Source: Thermococcus piezophilus
GTDB lineage: Archaea > Methanobacteriota_B > Thermococci > Thermococcales > Thermococcaceae
Direction: 5' to 3'
DNA: 64,000 nucleotides
Assembly: GCF_001647085.1 (NCBI RefSeq)
Contig: NZ_CP015520.1
Location: 1,260,219-1,324,218, forward strand
Shown: one piece after another, positions 9,123 to 15,817 of the stretch
Position numbering within the stretch: the first letter of the stretch is position 1
Layout of the letters: every line of letters starts with the position of its first letter
The notes under the pieces: model-generated
Seen by the model: only the letters and a program-made list of their open reading frames with translations
Database searches by the model: none
Told to the model about the DNA's origin: nothing
Made by a program: the position numbers and the translations under genes

Positions 9123-9139
9123 AACCAAAAGTTAAAAAC
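9123..9139 (-). promoter_or_regulatory. SurR-type binding site upstream of hypF
   Basis: Read on the minus strand the bases are GTT-TTT-AAC-TTTTG-GTT, an exact match to the extended SurR consensus GTTn3AACn5GTT described for Pyrococcus. It lies seven bases upstream of the hypF TATA box (9106-9115). In Pyrococcus, sites upstream of BRE/TATA go with activation by reduced SurR, the regulator that switches between hydrogen production and sulfur reduction. Activation of hypF in the absence of sulfur is therefore the inference. No surR gene is in the window. Confidence 0.6.
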
Positions 9140-9165
9140 TAGGAGCGAGTTCTAAACCTTTGGTG

Positions 9166-10269
9166 TCAGAATAACGCCCCGTACTTGTAGAAGATGCTGC
9201 AGGTTCCCTCGTAGGACACCATGCATGGGCCAACTGGATGTCTCGGAGTGCACGTCTTCCCAAAGTGCGGGCACTGCGGTGGAAGTGCCAAGCCGCGCAG
9301 TATTGCCCCGCAGAGACAACCCTTCTCTAAGTCTGGTAGCTTGGGAACCTCTGGGTTATAGTAGGTTCTTATCTCCAGCTCCTTCCACTCTTTCTTCAGC
9401 TCAAGTCCGCTCTTGGGAATAACCCCCAGGGCGCGCCATTTTGCGTCCGTTACCTCAAAGAATTTCTCGGTGAGAGCCTGAGCGGTGACGTTGCCCTCAT
9501 ACTTGACAGCCCTCGTGTACTCGTTGATTATCTCAACTCTGCCTTCTTTGACCATCATTATCAGGAGCAGGATCGCGAGGAGCATGTCAACCGGTTCGAA
9601 GCCGGCAACAACCTGGGGAACGCCGTACTCAGTGGTTATGTATTCCCAGCCTTTCACTCCTATTATTGTGGAGACGTGGCCGGGGTCTATTAATCCGTGG
9701 AACCTCGTGCCCTGTTTCACCAGAGCCTCAACTGCTGGGGGCGTTAAGCGGTGAACGGAGTAGATTTTGAAGTTTTCAATTCCTTCTTCAACGACCGCGT
9801 TGAGCATTCCAGCGGCTGGGGCAGTGGTGGTTTCAAAGCCAGGGCTGAAGTGAACTACTGTTCTGTCGGGGTTTTCCTTGGCGAGCTTGTAGGCGTCAAA
9901 GATTGAATATACCACCCTGACGTCGTAGCCTTCGCTCTTCAGGTCGGCGAAGCTTCCTCTTGGTGTTGGTATCTTGTACATGTCGCCGAAGGTAGTGAGG
10001 ATTATCTTGTCACCTTCCTCATAGGCCCGGCGCATTATCTCCTGCATCTTGACTATGTCCTCGACGGGCGTTATGCAGACGGGACAGCCAGGGCCGCTGA
10101 CGATTTTGACATTCTCTGGAAGCAGTGATCGGATTCCGCTCCTCGTTACCGTGTCCTCATGGGTTCCGCAGACGTGCATGAAACGAACTTCTTCGAGGCC
10201 CTTTGCCTCTTCGTGGATTTCCCTGACTATCTTCTGAGCTAGTTCCTTGTCTCTGAACTTTTCGAGCAT
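9166..10269 (-). CDS. hypD: Hydrogenase maturation factor HypD
   Basis: 367 residues. Conserved motifs are present: FMHVCGTHE near residue 32, SGPGCPVC near residue 60, and a C-terminal cluster-binding region with CLCGAIL, QCPHFGKTC and GPCMVSYEGTC. HypD carries a [4Fe-4S] cluster and with HypC forms the scaffold on which Fe(CN)2CO is assembled. It starts one base after the hypC stop, so both are on one transcript. The cysteine set appears complete. Confidence 0.95.
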   Translation of the reverse strand: MLEKFRDKELAQKIVREIHEEAKGLEEVRFMHVCGTHEDTVTRSGIRSLLPENVKIVSGPGCPVCITPVEDIVKMQEIMRRAYEEGDKIILTTFGDMYKIPTPRGSFADLKSEGYDVRVVYSIFDAYKLAKENPDRTVVHFSPGFETTTAPAAGMLNAVVEEGIENFKIYSVHRLTPPAVEALVKQGTRFHGLIDPGHVSTIIGVKGWEYITTEYGVPQVVAGFEPVDMLLAILLLIMMVKEGRVEIINEYTRAVKYEGNVTAQALTEKFFEVTDAKWRALGVIPKSGLELKKEWKELEIRTYYNPEVPKLPDLEKGCLCGAILRGLALPPQCPHFGKTCTPRHPVGPCMVSYEGTCSIFYKYGALF

Positions 10270-10270
10270 T

Positions 10271-10516
10271 TCAATCCCTCCGCGGGAGTCCTCCGCCCCG
10301 GGTTATTCTAAAGACTTCGTCCCATGCTTCGAGTATCTCCTTAGCGCGCTCCTCGTCCAGCTTTTCTATTGCGAAGCCCGTGTGCACAATCACGTAATCG
10401 CCAACCTCGACATCAGGAAGCAGGTCAAGGCGCGCTTCCCTCTTTACGCCTCCGAAATCAACAATCGCAACGTTTCCGTTGATTTCGAGAACCTTAGCTG
10501 GAACCGCCAGACACAT
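10271..10516 (-). CDS. hypC: Hydrogenase assembly chaperone HypC
   Basis: 81 residues when started at ATG 10516, giving the family N terminus MCLAVPAKV in which Cys2 is the essential iron-ligand residue. GGTGA lies just upstream of this ATG, and a longer start would bury Cys2. HypC partners with HypD and delivers the Fe(CN)2CO moiety to the hydrogenase large subunit. A TATA-like CATTTAAAAAG (minus strand) sits at about 10548-10558. The region between this promoter and the divergent tetR gene is about 290 bases. Confidence 0.94.
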   Translation of the reverse strand: MCLAVPAKVLEINGNVAIVDFGGVKREARLDLLPDVEVGDYVIVHTGFAIEKLDEERAKEILEAWDEVFRITRGGGLPRRD

Positions 10517-10598
10517 TTCTCTCACCTGTTTCTAGGTTTGCCAGGGGCTTTTTAAATGTTGCATAAAAAAGAATTTCATGTAACTTCAACTAAAAGGA

Positions 10599-10620
10599 TA
10601 ATCTCTCCAACTGGAGATTA
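10599..10620. repeat. Inverted repeat between hypC and tetR
   Basis: The core TCTCCA-AC-TGGAGA (10604-10617) is a perfect 6+2+6 palindrome, flanked by TAATC and TTA. It lies upstream of the hypC TATA box and well upstream of the tetR promoter, in otherwise AT-rich non-coding DNA. A regulator site acting on hypCD is possible; nothing ties it to a named protein. Confidence 0.35.
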
Positions 10621-10774
10621 CAGTTCCACCTCAAGACCTGATTAAACTCGCAAACTAAAAAATTCTCAAGGACTAAGGGGCTTGTCCTCCTTTAGGAGCT
10701 CTTCTTACCTCCATGATGAACACAAGTCTTCCCCGCGAATTATTTGAATTGCCGTAACTTTTTTATATAACGCC

Positions 10775-10792
10775 ACTGACCTCGCAGTCAGT
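10775..10792. promoter_or_regulatory. Operator overlapping the tetR promoter
   Basis: ACTGAC-CTCGCA-GTCAGT is a perfect inverted repeat with 6-base arms, placed directly after the TATA box TTTTTATATAA (10760-10770) and spanning the expected transcription start. The same two arms occur at the fdhA promoter (11742-11755) with a 2-base spacer. Self-repression by the TetR-type protein encoded at 10814 is the natural inference. Confidence 0.65.
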
Positions 10793-10813
10793 ATAACGCG
10801 GGGAGTGCTGGGA

Positions 10814-11365
10814 ATGTACACCAGAGAGAGGATACTGAAAGCTGCAGAGGAACTCTTTGCCGAGAAGGGCTACGATAAAACTACCGTTGATGAAATCGTT
10901 GAGAGGGCAGGGGTTGCTAAGGGCACTTTCTACAACTACTTTAAGAGTAAAGAGGAGCTGATAAAAATCGTCGCTCTCCAGTCCCTGCCGTACTCTGCAA
11001 TAAGGGAGGAGCTTGAAAGAGAGCACGAGAGCCTTACGGAGTTTCTGCACAGTATTGCAAAGGCGTACATTGTATATTACTGCGATCCGGTCTTGCGATC
11101 CCTATTCTTCTACACGCTGGCAGTAAGAGGCAAAATAAAAGATGTCGAGGAAATCCACAGGACATTCTGCACAGAGGCGATTTCCAAGGGTGCCAAGAAA
11201 ATATCTCAGCTCGCAAACGTGGATGAAAAAACTGCCCTGGTGGTTTTTAAGGCGTTTTATGGTGCCCTCTTTTCGAGAGTGGTTTTTGTTGAATATTCGT
11301 GCACCCCGGATGTGGATTACGTTTCAGAACTCATCAAGTTAATAGAGAAAAGTTTGAAAAACTAG
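10814..11365 (+). CDS. TetR/AcrR-family transcriptional regulator
   Basis: 183 residues from ATG 10814, chosen because GGGAG at 10801-10805 is well spaced. The N-terminal helix-turn-helix is clear: TTVDEIVERAGVAKGTFYNY, then FKSKEELI. The C-terminal half is a helical ligand/dimer domain of unknown ligand. The gene stands alone in front of the formate dehydrogenase-hydrogenase cluster, same orientation, and identical half-sites lie at its own promoter and at fdhA. It probably represses both. Formate, CO2 or a redox-linked metabolite as inducer is speculation; TetR regulators are relatively uncommon in Thermococcales, so lateral acquisition is possible. Confidence 0.9.
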   Translation: MYTRERILKAAEELFAEKGYDKTTVDEIVERAGVAKGTFYNYFKSKEELIKIVALQSLPYSAIREELEREHESLTEFLHSIAKAYIVYYCDPVLRSLFFYTLAVRGKIKDVEEIHRTFCTEAISKGAKKISQLANVDEKTALVVFKAFYGALFSRVVFVEYSCTPDVDYVSELIKLIEKSLKN

Positions 11366-11741
11366 GCGGTGCTGTGAATAATTTTTTGCATAATCCCGTT
11401 TTCTTGAGCATCTTTGTGCATTTGGGCGTTATTGTCCGGGAGTGGTAAACATAATCACTAAATGGGTCCTTTCTCATTTGGAAAATCTGTTTAACTTAAG
11501 GATGTTTTTTGTGTTCATCTCGTTATTGTAGTTCAAAGTGCAGATCCATATACGCGAATTGTTGCCCATTTTAGCATTCTCATTCCGGTCTGAATAATAT
11601 AATTTTGGTGGACAACAAAATCCATACTTTTTGTTACCAATTGACCAAAGAACACAAACTTGCACTAAAAACCAACTGTGTGTACAATACAACGTTAAGG
11701 AAAACTATTTAAATGATTTATTACTCACTGCATTTGAGTAA
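11366..11741. other. AT-rich non-coding region upstream of the formate hydrogenlyase cluster
   Basis: About 375 bases without a convincing gene; the only ORFs are short and lack family features or ribosome sites. It is markedly more AT-rich than its surroundings. The fdhA TATA box (CTATTTAAATG, about 11705-11715) lies at its end, giving an expected transcription start near 11738, right before the operator at 11742. The length leaves room for upstream regulator sites; I find no full SurR or TGM match here. Confidence 0.6.
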
Positions 11742-11755
11742 ACTGACTAGTCAGT
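11742..11755. promoter_or_regulatory. Operator at the fdhA promoter
   Basis: ACTGACTAGTCAGT is a perfect 14-base palindrome positioned about 30 bases after the TATA box (about 11705-11715) and about 24 bases before ATG 11779, at or just after the expected start of transcription. Arms match those at the tetR promoter (ACTGAC and GTCAGT), although the spacer is 2 rather than 6 bases. Such placement suits repression of the whole 16-gene cluster. Confidence 0.68.
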
Positions 11756-11778
11756 CATAGCCGACTTGGGTGATGCAT

Positions 11779-13842
11779 ATGGCAGAGAAGTTGGTGCCAG
11801 TAGTCTGCCCGTGGTGTTCCGTTGGTTGTAGGTTCTACATAGTAAATGTGAATGGATACCCCAAGAAGATCGAGTTCGACTATGAGAATGACATCAGGAA
11901 CCACGGCAAGCTCTGTCCAAAAGGTGTCGCTGCCTTCCAGTACCTCAGACATCCGGACAGACTCAAGAGACCTCTCAAGAGAGTCGGCGAGAGAGGCGAG
12001 GGCAAGTTCGTGGAGATAAGCTGGGATGAAGCAATTAAGGAGATCGCACAAAAACTAAGTGAAATCAAGGAAAAGTACGGTCCTGAGGCTCTTGCCTTCC
12101 TTGGGAGTGAGAGGTGCTCCATAGAGGAGAACTATGTTCTCCAGAAGCTGGCTAGAGCTTTAGGCACCAACAACCTTGACTACGTTTGTAGAATGTGTCA
12201 GTCAACGGCCGTTGCTGGCAAAGGAATGCTTCTTGGGCATCCTGGTCTTACGAATCCATTCGAGGACATCTTTAAGGCTAAAGTTATCGTTCTTTGGGGA
12301 TACAATCCAGCCGCAACTAATCCGGTTTTCTTCGGCCAGTACATTGAGAAGGCAATTCTCGACAACAATGCCACTCTCATTGTCGTTGACCCGAGGAAAA
12401 CGAAGACCGCCAAGTACGCGGACATACATCTACAACCCTATCCCGGAACTGACCTTGCCGTTGCACTGGCTATGCTCAACGTCATAATCACCGAGGAGCT
12501 CTACGATAAGGACTTCGTGGCGGAGCGCGCGGAGGGCCTTGAGGAGCTCTCCAAGACCGTCGAAAAGTACACTCCAGAATGGGCTGAGAAGGTCAGCGGC
12601 GTTCCTGCTGAGCTCATAAGGAAGGCCGCAATCACCTTTGCAACGGCCGGAACCGCGGCCCTGCTAACGAACGAGGGAGTGAACCAGCACGCCAACGGAA
12701 CAAGGACAGTTATGGCCCTCACCGAGATGATGGTTCTATGTGGCTACTTCGGAAAGGAGGGCGTCATGTCTGGAGCCATACCCGGTGCTCACAACGGTAT
12801 GGGTGCTGGACTCATGGGTGTAGAACCGGATGCACTGCCAGGAAAGTTCCCACTTCACGCCGAAGAGCACAGGAGGAGAATTGAGGAAGTGTGGGGCTTC
12901 AAGATTCCGGAGAAGCCTGGAATAACTTACGTTGAAATGGTTGATGCGCTCCTTAAGGGCAAGCTCAAGGCCCTCTACGTTATGGGAACCAATCCTGCAA
13001 AATCCCTTCCAAACCTTAAGAAGGTTGAGGAGGCCTTTAAGAACATTGAGTTCCTCGTTGTCCAGGACATCTTCCTCACTGAAACCGCGAGATACGCTGA
13101 CATGGTCCTTCCAGCGGCCGCATGGTTTGAGAAGGATGCAACTGCTGTAAGCTTCGAGAGGAGGGTTCAGAGGAGCTTTAAGGCTGCTGATGCGCCAGGG
13201 GAGGCCAAGCCGGACTGGGAGATTATCGTAATGCTCGCGAAGGAGCTTGGACTTGGGGAGTACTTCAACTACTCCGATGTGGACGATATACTGAGGGAGA
13301 TAAACAGAACTATTCCATTCCTCACCGGCGCCACACCAGAGAGACTCAAAAAGAATCTTAAAGGCTGTATGACACCGTGTCCAGACGAGAGCACCGAAAC
13401 ACCGAGACTCTTTGTCCAAGGCTTCCTGACGCCGAACGGAAAGGCCCAACTCATCCCTGTGGAGTATGAAGAGCCCGGAGAGGTTCCAGATGAGGAATAT
13501 CCATTCTGGCTCACCAACTACAGGTTCGTTGGTCAGTTCCACACCGGAACTATGAGCCACAGGAGCAAGAGCCTGAGCAAGAGGTGGCCGGAGGAGTATG
13601 TAGAGATTAACGAAAACGATGCCAAAAGGCTTGGCATAAAGGACGGCAACCTCGTGAAGGTTGAAACAAGGAGAGCAGCGCTGGTTCTCAAGGCCAAGGT
13701 TACACCGCACATCAGGGAGGGCGTCGTTGCCGTGCCGTGGCACTGGGACTTCAACTATCTGACCACCGATGTCCTTGACGAATACGCCAAGATGCCCGAG
13801 TTGAAGACGGCCGCATGTAGAATCTCCAAGGTTGAGGGGTGA
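11779..13842 (+). CDS. fdhA: Formate dehydrogenase catalytic subunit (molybdopterin/tungstopterin, FdhF-like)
   Basis: About 687 residues. The N-terminal [4Fe-4S] site is CPWCSVGC plus a later KLCPKG. The catalytic stretch is VCRMCQS; by counting from ATG 11779 the second cysteine is residue 140, the position of Sec140 in E. coli FdhF. The neighbouring His of FdhF is Gln here. Other family markers are GYNPAATNP, GVNQHANG and the C-terminal MopB domain (PHIREGVVAVPWHW). It should oxidise formate to CO2 with a bis-MGD cofactor (Mo or W) and pass electrons to FdhB. In-frame GTG 11770 and ATG 11773 precede ATG 11779; the latter fits the GGTG at 11769-11772 best. Confidence 0.85.
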   Translation: MAEKLVPVVCPWCSVGCRFYIVNVNGYPKKIEFDYENDIRNHGKLCPKGVAAFQYLRHPDRLKRPLKRVGERGEGKFVEISWDEAIKEIAQKLSEIKEKYGPEALAFLGSERCSIEENYVLQKLARALGTNNLDYVCRMCQSTAVAGKGMLLGHPGLTNPFEDIFKAKVIVLWGYNPAATNPVFFGQYIEKAILDNNATLIVVDPRKTKTAKYADIHLQPYPGTDLAVALAMLNVIITEELYDKDFVAERAEGLEELSKTVEKYTPEWAEKVSGVPAELIRKAAITFATAGTAALLTNEGVNQHANGTRTVMALTEMMVLCGYFGKEGVMSGAIPGAHNGMGAGLMGVEPDALPGKFPLHAEEHRRRIEEVWGFKIPEKPGITYVEMVDALLKGKLKALYVMGTNPAKSLPNLKKVEEAFKNIEFLVVQDIFLTETARYADMVLPAAAWFEKDATAVSFERRVQRSFKAADAPGEAKPDWEIIVMLAKELGLGEYFNYSDVDDILREINRTIPFLTGATPERLKKNLKGCMTPCPDESTETPRLFVQGFLTPNGKAQLIPVEYEEPGEVPDEEYPFWLTNYRFVGQFHTGTMSHRSKSLSKRWPEEYVEINENDAKRLGIKDGNLVKVETRRAALVLKAKVTPHIREGVVAVPWHWDFNYLTTDVLDEYAKMPELKTAACRISKVEG

Positions 13843-13847
13843 TTTAA

Positions 13848-14345
13848 ATGAGCAAGAAGATATTTATCGATTTTAAGCGCTGTATCGCTTGTAAGGCCTG
13901 TGAAGTGGCCTGTGAGATGGAGCACGGGGAGGCAAGGATTAGGGTTTTTGAGTTCCCCGACTTGACCAGCGTCGCCTTCAACTGCCGCCACTGTGAAAAG
14001 GCCCCATGCGTTGAGGTCTGCCCAACCAACGCGCTCTCCAAGGACGATGATGGCGCAGTCGTTCTCGATCCCCTCAAGTGTATCGGCTGTCTCATGTGCG
14101 GTCTGGCCTGTCCATTCGGCATTCCAAAGATAGACGAGTACAACAAGATAATGGACAAGTGTGACCTCTGCGCCCACCGCAGAGCAGAGGGTAAGCTTCC
14201 CGCATGTGTCTCAGCGTGTCCAACTGAGGCCCTCAAGTACGGCGACATAAACGATGTCCTCTGGGCCAGAGAAGGAAAGATAGTTGCCGAGTTTAAGGAC
14301 ATTGGTGACAGGACCAACGTCCTCGAGGCCTACCTCATCAGATGA
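13848..14345 (+). CDS. fdhB: Formate dehydrogenase iron-sulfur subunit (HycB/HydN-like)
   Basis: 165 residues with four cysteine groups typical of four [4Fe-4S] clusters: CIACKACEVAC, CRHCEKAPCVEVCP, CIGCLMCGLACP and CDLC with CVSACP. This is the HycB/HydN electron carrier that links formate dehydrogenase to the membrane hydrogenase. It starts five bases after fdhA and its stop region overlaps an upstream in-frame start of the next gene. All cluster ligands appear present. Confidence 0.9.
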   Translation: MSKKIFIDFKRCIACKACEVACEMEHGEARIRVFEFPDLTSVAFNCRHCEKAPCVEVCPTNALSKDDDGAVVLDPLKCIGCLMCGLACPFGIPKIDEYNKIMDKCDLCAHRRAEGKLPACVSACPTEALKYGDINDVLWAREGKIVAEFKDIGDRTNVLEAYLIR

Positions 14346-14359
14346 AAGGAGGTGCCGGG

Positions 14360-15811
14360 ATGAACGCCTCTCCCTTCATCATATCTTTTTTAATTCCCCT
14401 CATCCTTGGTCCCTTTCTGTTTAAGCTGGACGGTAGAAAAGCTGATGTGTTCATGCTCATCGCCGTTGTGTCTTCCTTCCTTGTTAACCTTGTGGGAGTC
14501 CTCGAATACCTAAAGGTCGGTGGCGCTCATCACATCGTTTACCTCGAAACTTCCTCCCTCGGTGAGGTGTACGGCGTTATAATCGACCCGATGAGTGTTC
14601 TGGTTGGTTTCATAGTTAGCCTCGCCGGCGTGCTGTTCCTTCTCTACGCGGTTGATTATATGAGCGAGAGAAACAAGCAGCACCCCGTCTACTCTGATAA
14701 GGGCAGGTTCTATGCGTGGATGGTCATCTTCGTCGGGGCAACGCTGGCATTCATATACTCCTCCACAACGCTTCAGCTGCTCATATTCTTCGAGATAATG
14801 GGGCTCGCCTGCTGGGGTGTTGTTGGATACTATAGAAGTCCAAAGGCCGAGAGAGCGGCCTATAAAGCTCTCCTCGTGCCCAACTTTGGTGCCATGATTG
14901 GCCTCTACACCACCGTTGGCATTGGCATCCTCAAACTCCACGATCTTAGTCTTTACGCTCTTCAGAACCTGAATGATGAGCTCAAGCTTTTGGTCTTTTT
15001 GGGTATAATGGTTGCTGCTTTCACCAAGAGTGCCCAGTTCCCACTCTATTCATGGCTTCCTGATGCAATGGCTGCTCCAACACCTGCTTCCGCTTTTCTC
15101 CACGGTGCTGCAATGGTTGAAATGGGAGTTTACCTGCTCGCTAGGGTCACCCAGTTCATGCAACCGATTCCGGAGACAGCTTTCTACGTTATGCTCGTCT
15201 TCGTGTCGCTAACTTTACTCATAGCAATCCTCTACTACCCGCTCCAGAAGGACGCCAAGAGACTCCTTGCTTATTCAACCATAGCAGAGGCAGGAGTGAT
15301 GTACGTTGGCGTGCTCTATGCCGTGTTTGGCTCTGTCTACGGCCTCCAGGCGGCCATGTTCCAGCTGGCTAACCATGCTTTCGTCAAGGGTCTTGCCTTC
15401 CTCACCGCGGGAACCTTCAGTTACGCTTTTGGAACGCTCGACATGGAAAAGATTAGGGGCCTCGGAAAGCTCGTTCCGGTCGTTGGTGCAAGCTGGTTCC
15501 TGGCCCTTCTCGGCCTGGCTGGAGTTCCCCCGCTCGGCCTGTTCTTCAGCAAGGCGTATCTCTTCATGAACGCGTCTTCAATAACCAGCTGGGTTGGCTG
15601 GATTCCGCTCTTCCTAGTGCTGGCCGATGCCACGGTTTTCCTTGCGGTATCTCTCGGATGGATTAAGAGGATGGTGTTCAGCGAGCCCCTCCAGGAGAGT
15701 GCAGAAGTTTCCCCGCTGATGCGCTTTGTCCTCGTGGTTTTAATAATCCTGTCCATCGTTGCGCCGTTCCTAAGCGTGAAGCTCGTGACTCAGATAGGGT
15801 TCATGGGGTGA
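14360..15811 (+). CDS. Membrane hydrogenase antiporter-like subunit (NuoM/HyfB/MrpD family)
   Basis: About 483 residues, strongly hydrophobic with roughly 14 membrane helices. The family core, FTKSAQFPLYSWLPDAM and then TPASAFLHGA, contains the conserved lysine and histidine of the proton or ion path. ATG 14360 follows GGAGGTG at 14348-14354, so the in-frame ATG at 14342 is unlikely. Within the complex it would translocate H+ or Na+ driven by electron flow from formate to protons. Confidence 0.85.
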   Translation: MNASPFIISFLIPLILGPFLFKLDGRKADVFMLIAVVSSFLVNLVGVLEYLKVGGAHHIVYLETSSLGEVYGVIIDPMSVLVGFIVSLAGVLFLLYAVDYMSERNKQHPVYSDKGRFYAWMVIFVGATLAFIYSSTTLQLLIFFEIMGLACWGVVGYYRSPKAERAAYKALLVPNFGAMIGLYTTVGIGILKLHDLSLYALQNLNDELKLLVFLGIMVAAFTKSAQFPLYSWLPDAMAAPTPASAFLHGAAMVEMGVYLLARVTQFMQPIPETAFYVMLVFVSLTLLIAILYYPLQKDAKRLLAYSTIAEAGVMYVGVLYAVFGSVYGLQAAMFQLANHAFVKGLAFLTAGTFSYAFGTLDMEKIRGLGKLVPVVGASWFLALLGLAGVPPLGLFFSKAYLFMNASSITSWVGWIPLFLVLADATVFLAVSLGWIKRMVFSEPLQESAEVSPLMRFVLVVLIILSIVAPFLSVKLVTQIGFMG

Positions 15812-15817
15812 TGTGGG

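Noticed and set aside
11508-11658. Distant inverted repeat TTTGTGTTC / GAACACAAA upstream of fdhA
   Set aside because: Nine bases separated by more than 130 bases in AT-rich DNA can arise by chance, and it has no clear position relative to the promoter.
12736-13743. 335-residue open frame antisense to fdhA
   Set aside because: Shadow frame with no recognisable domain and no ribosome site.
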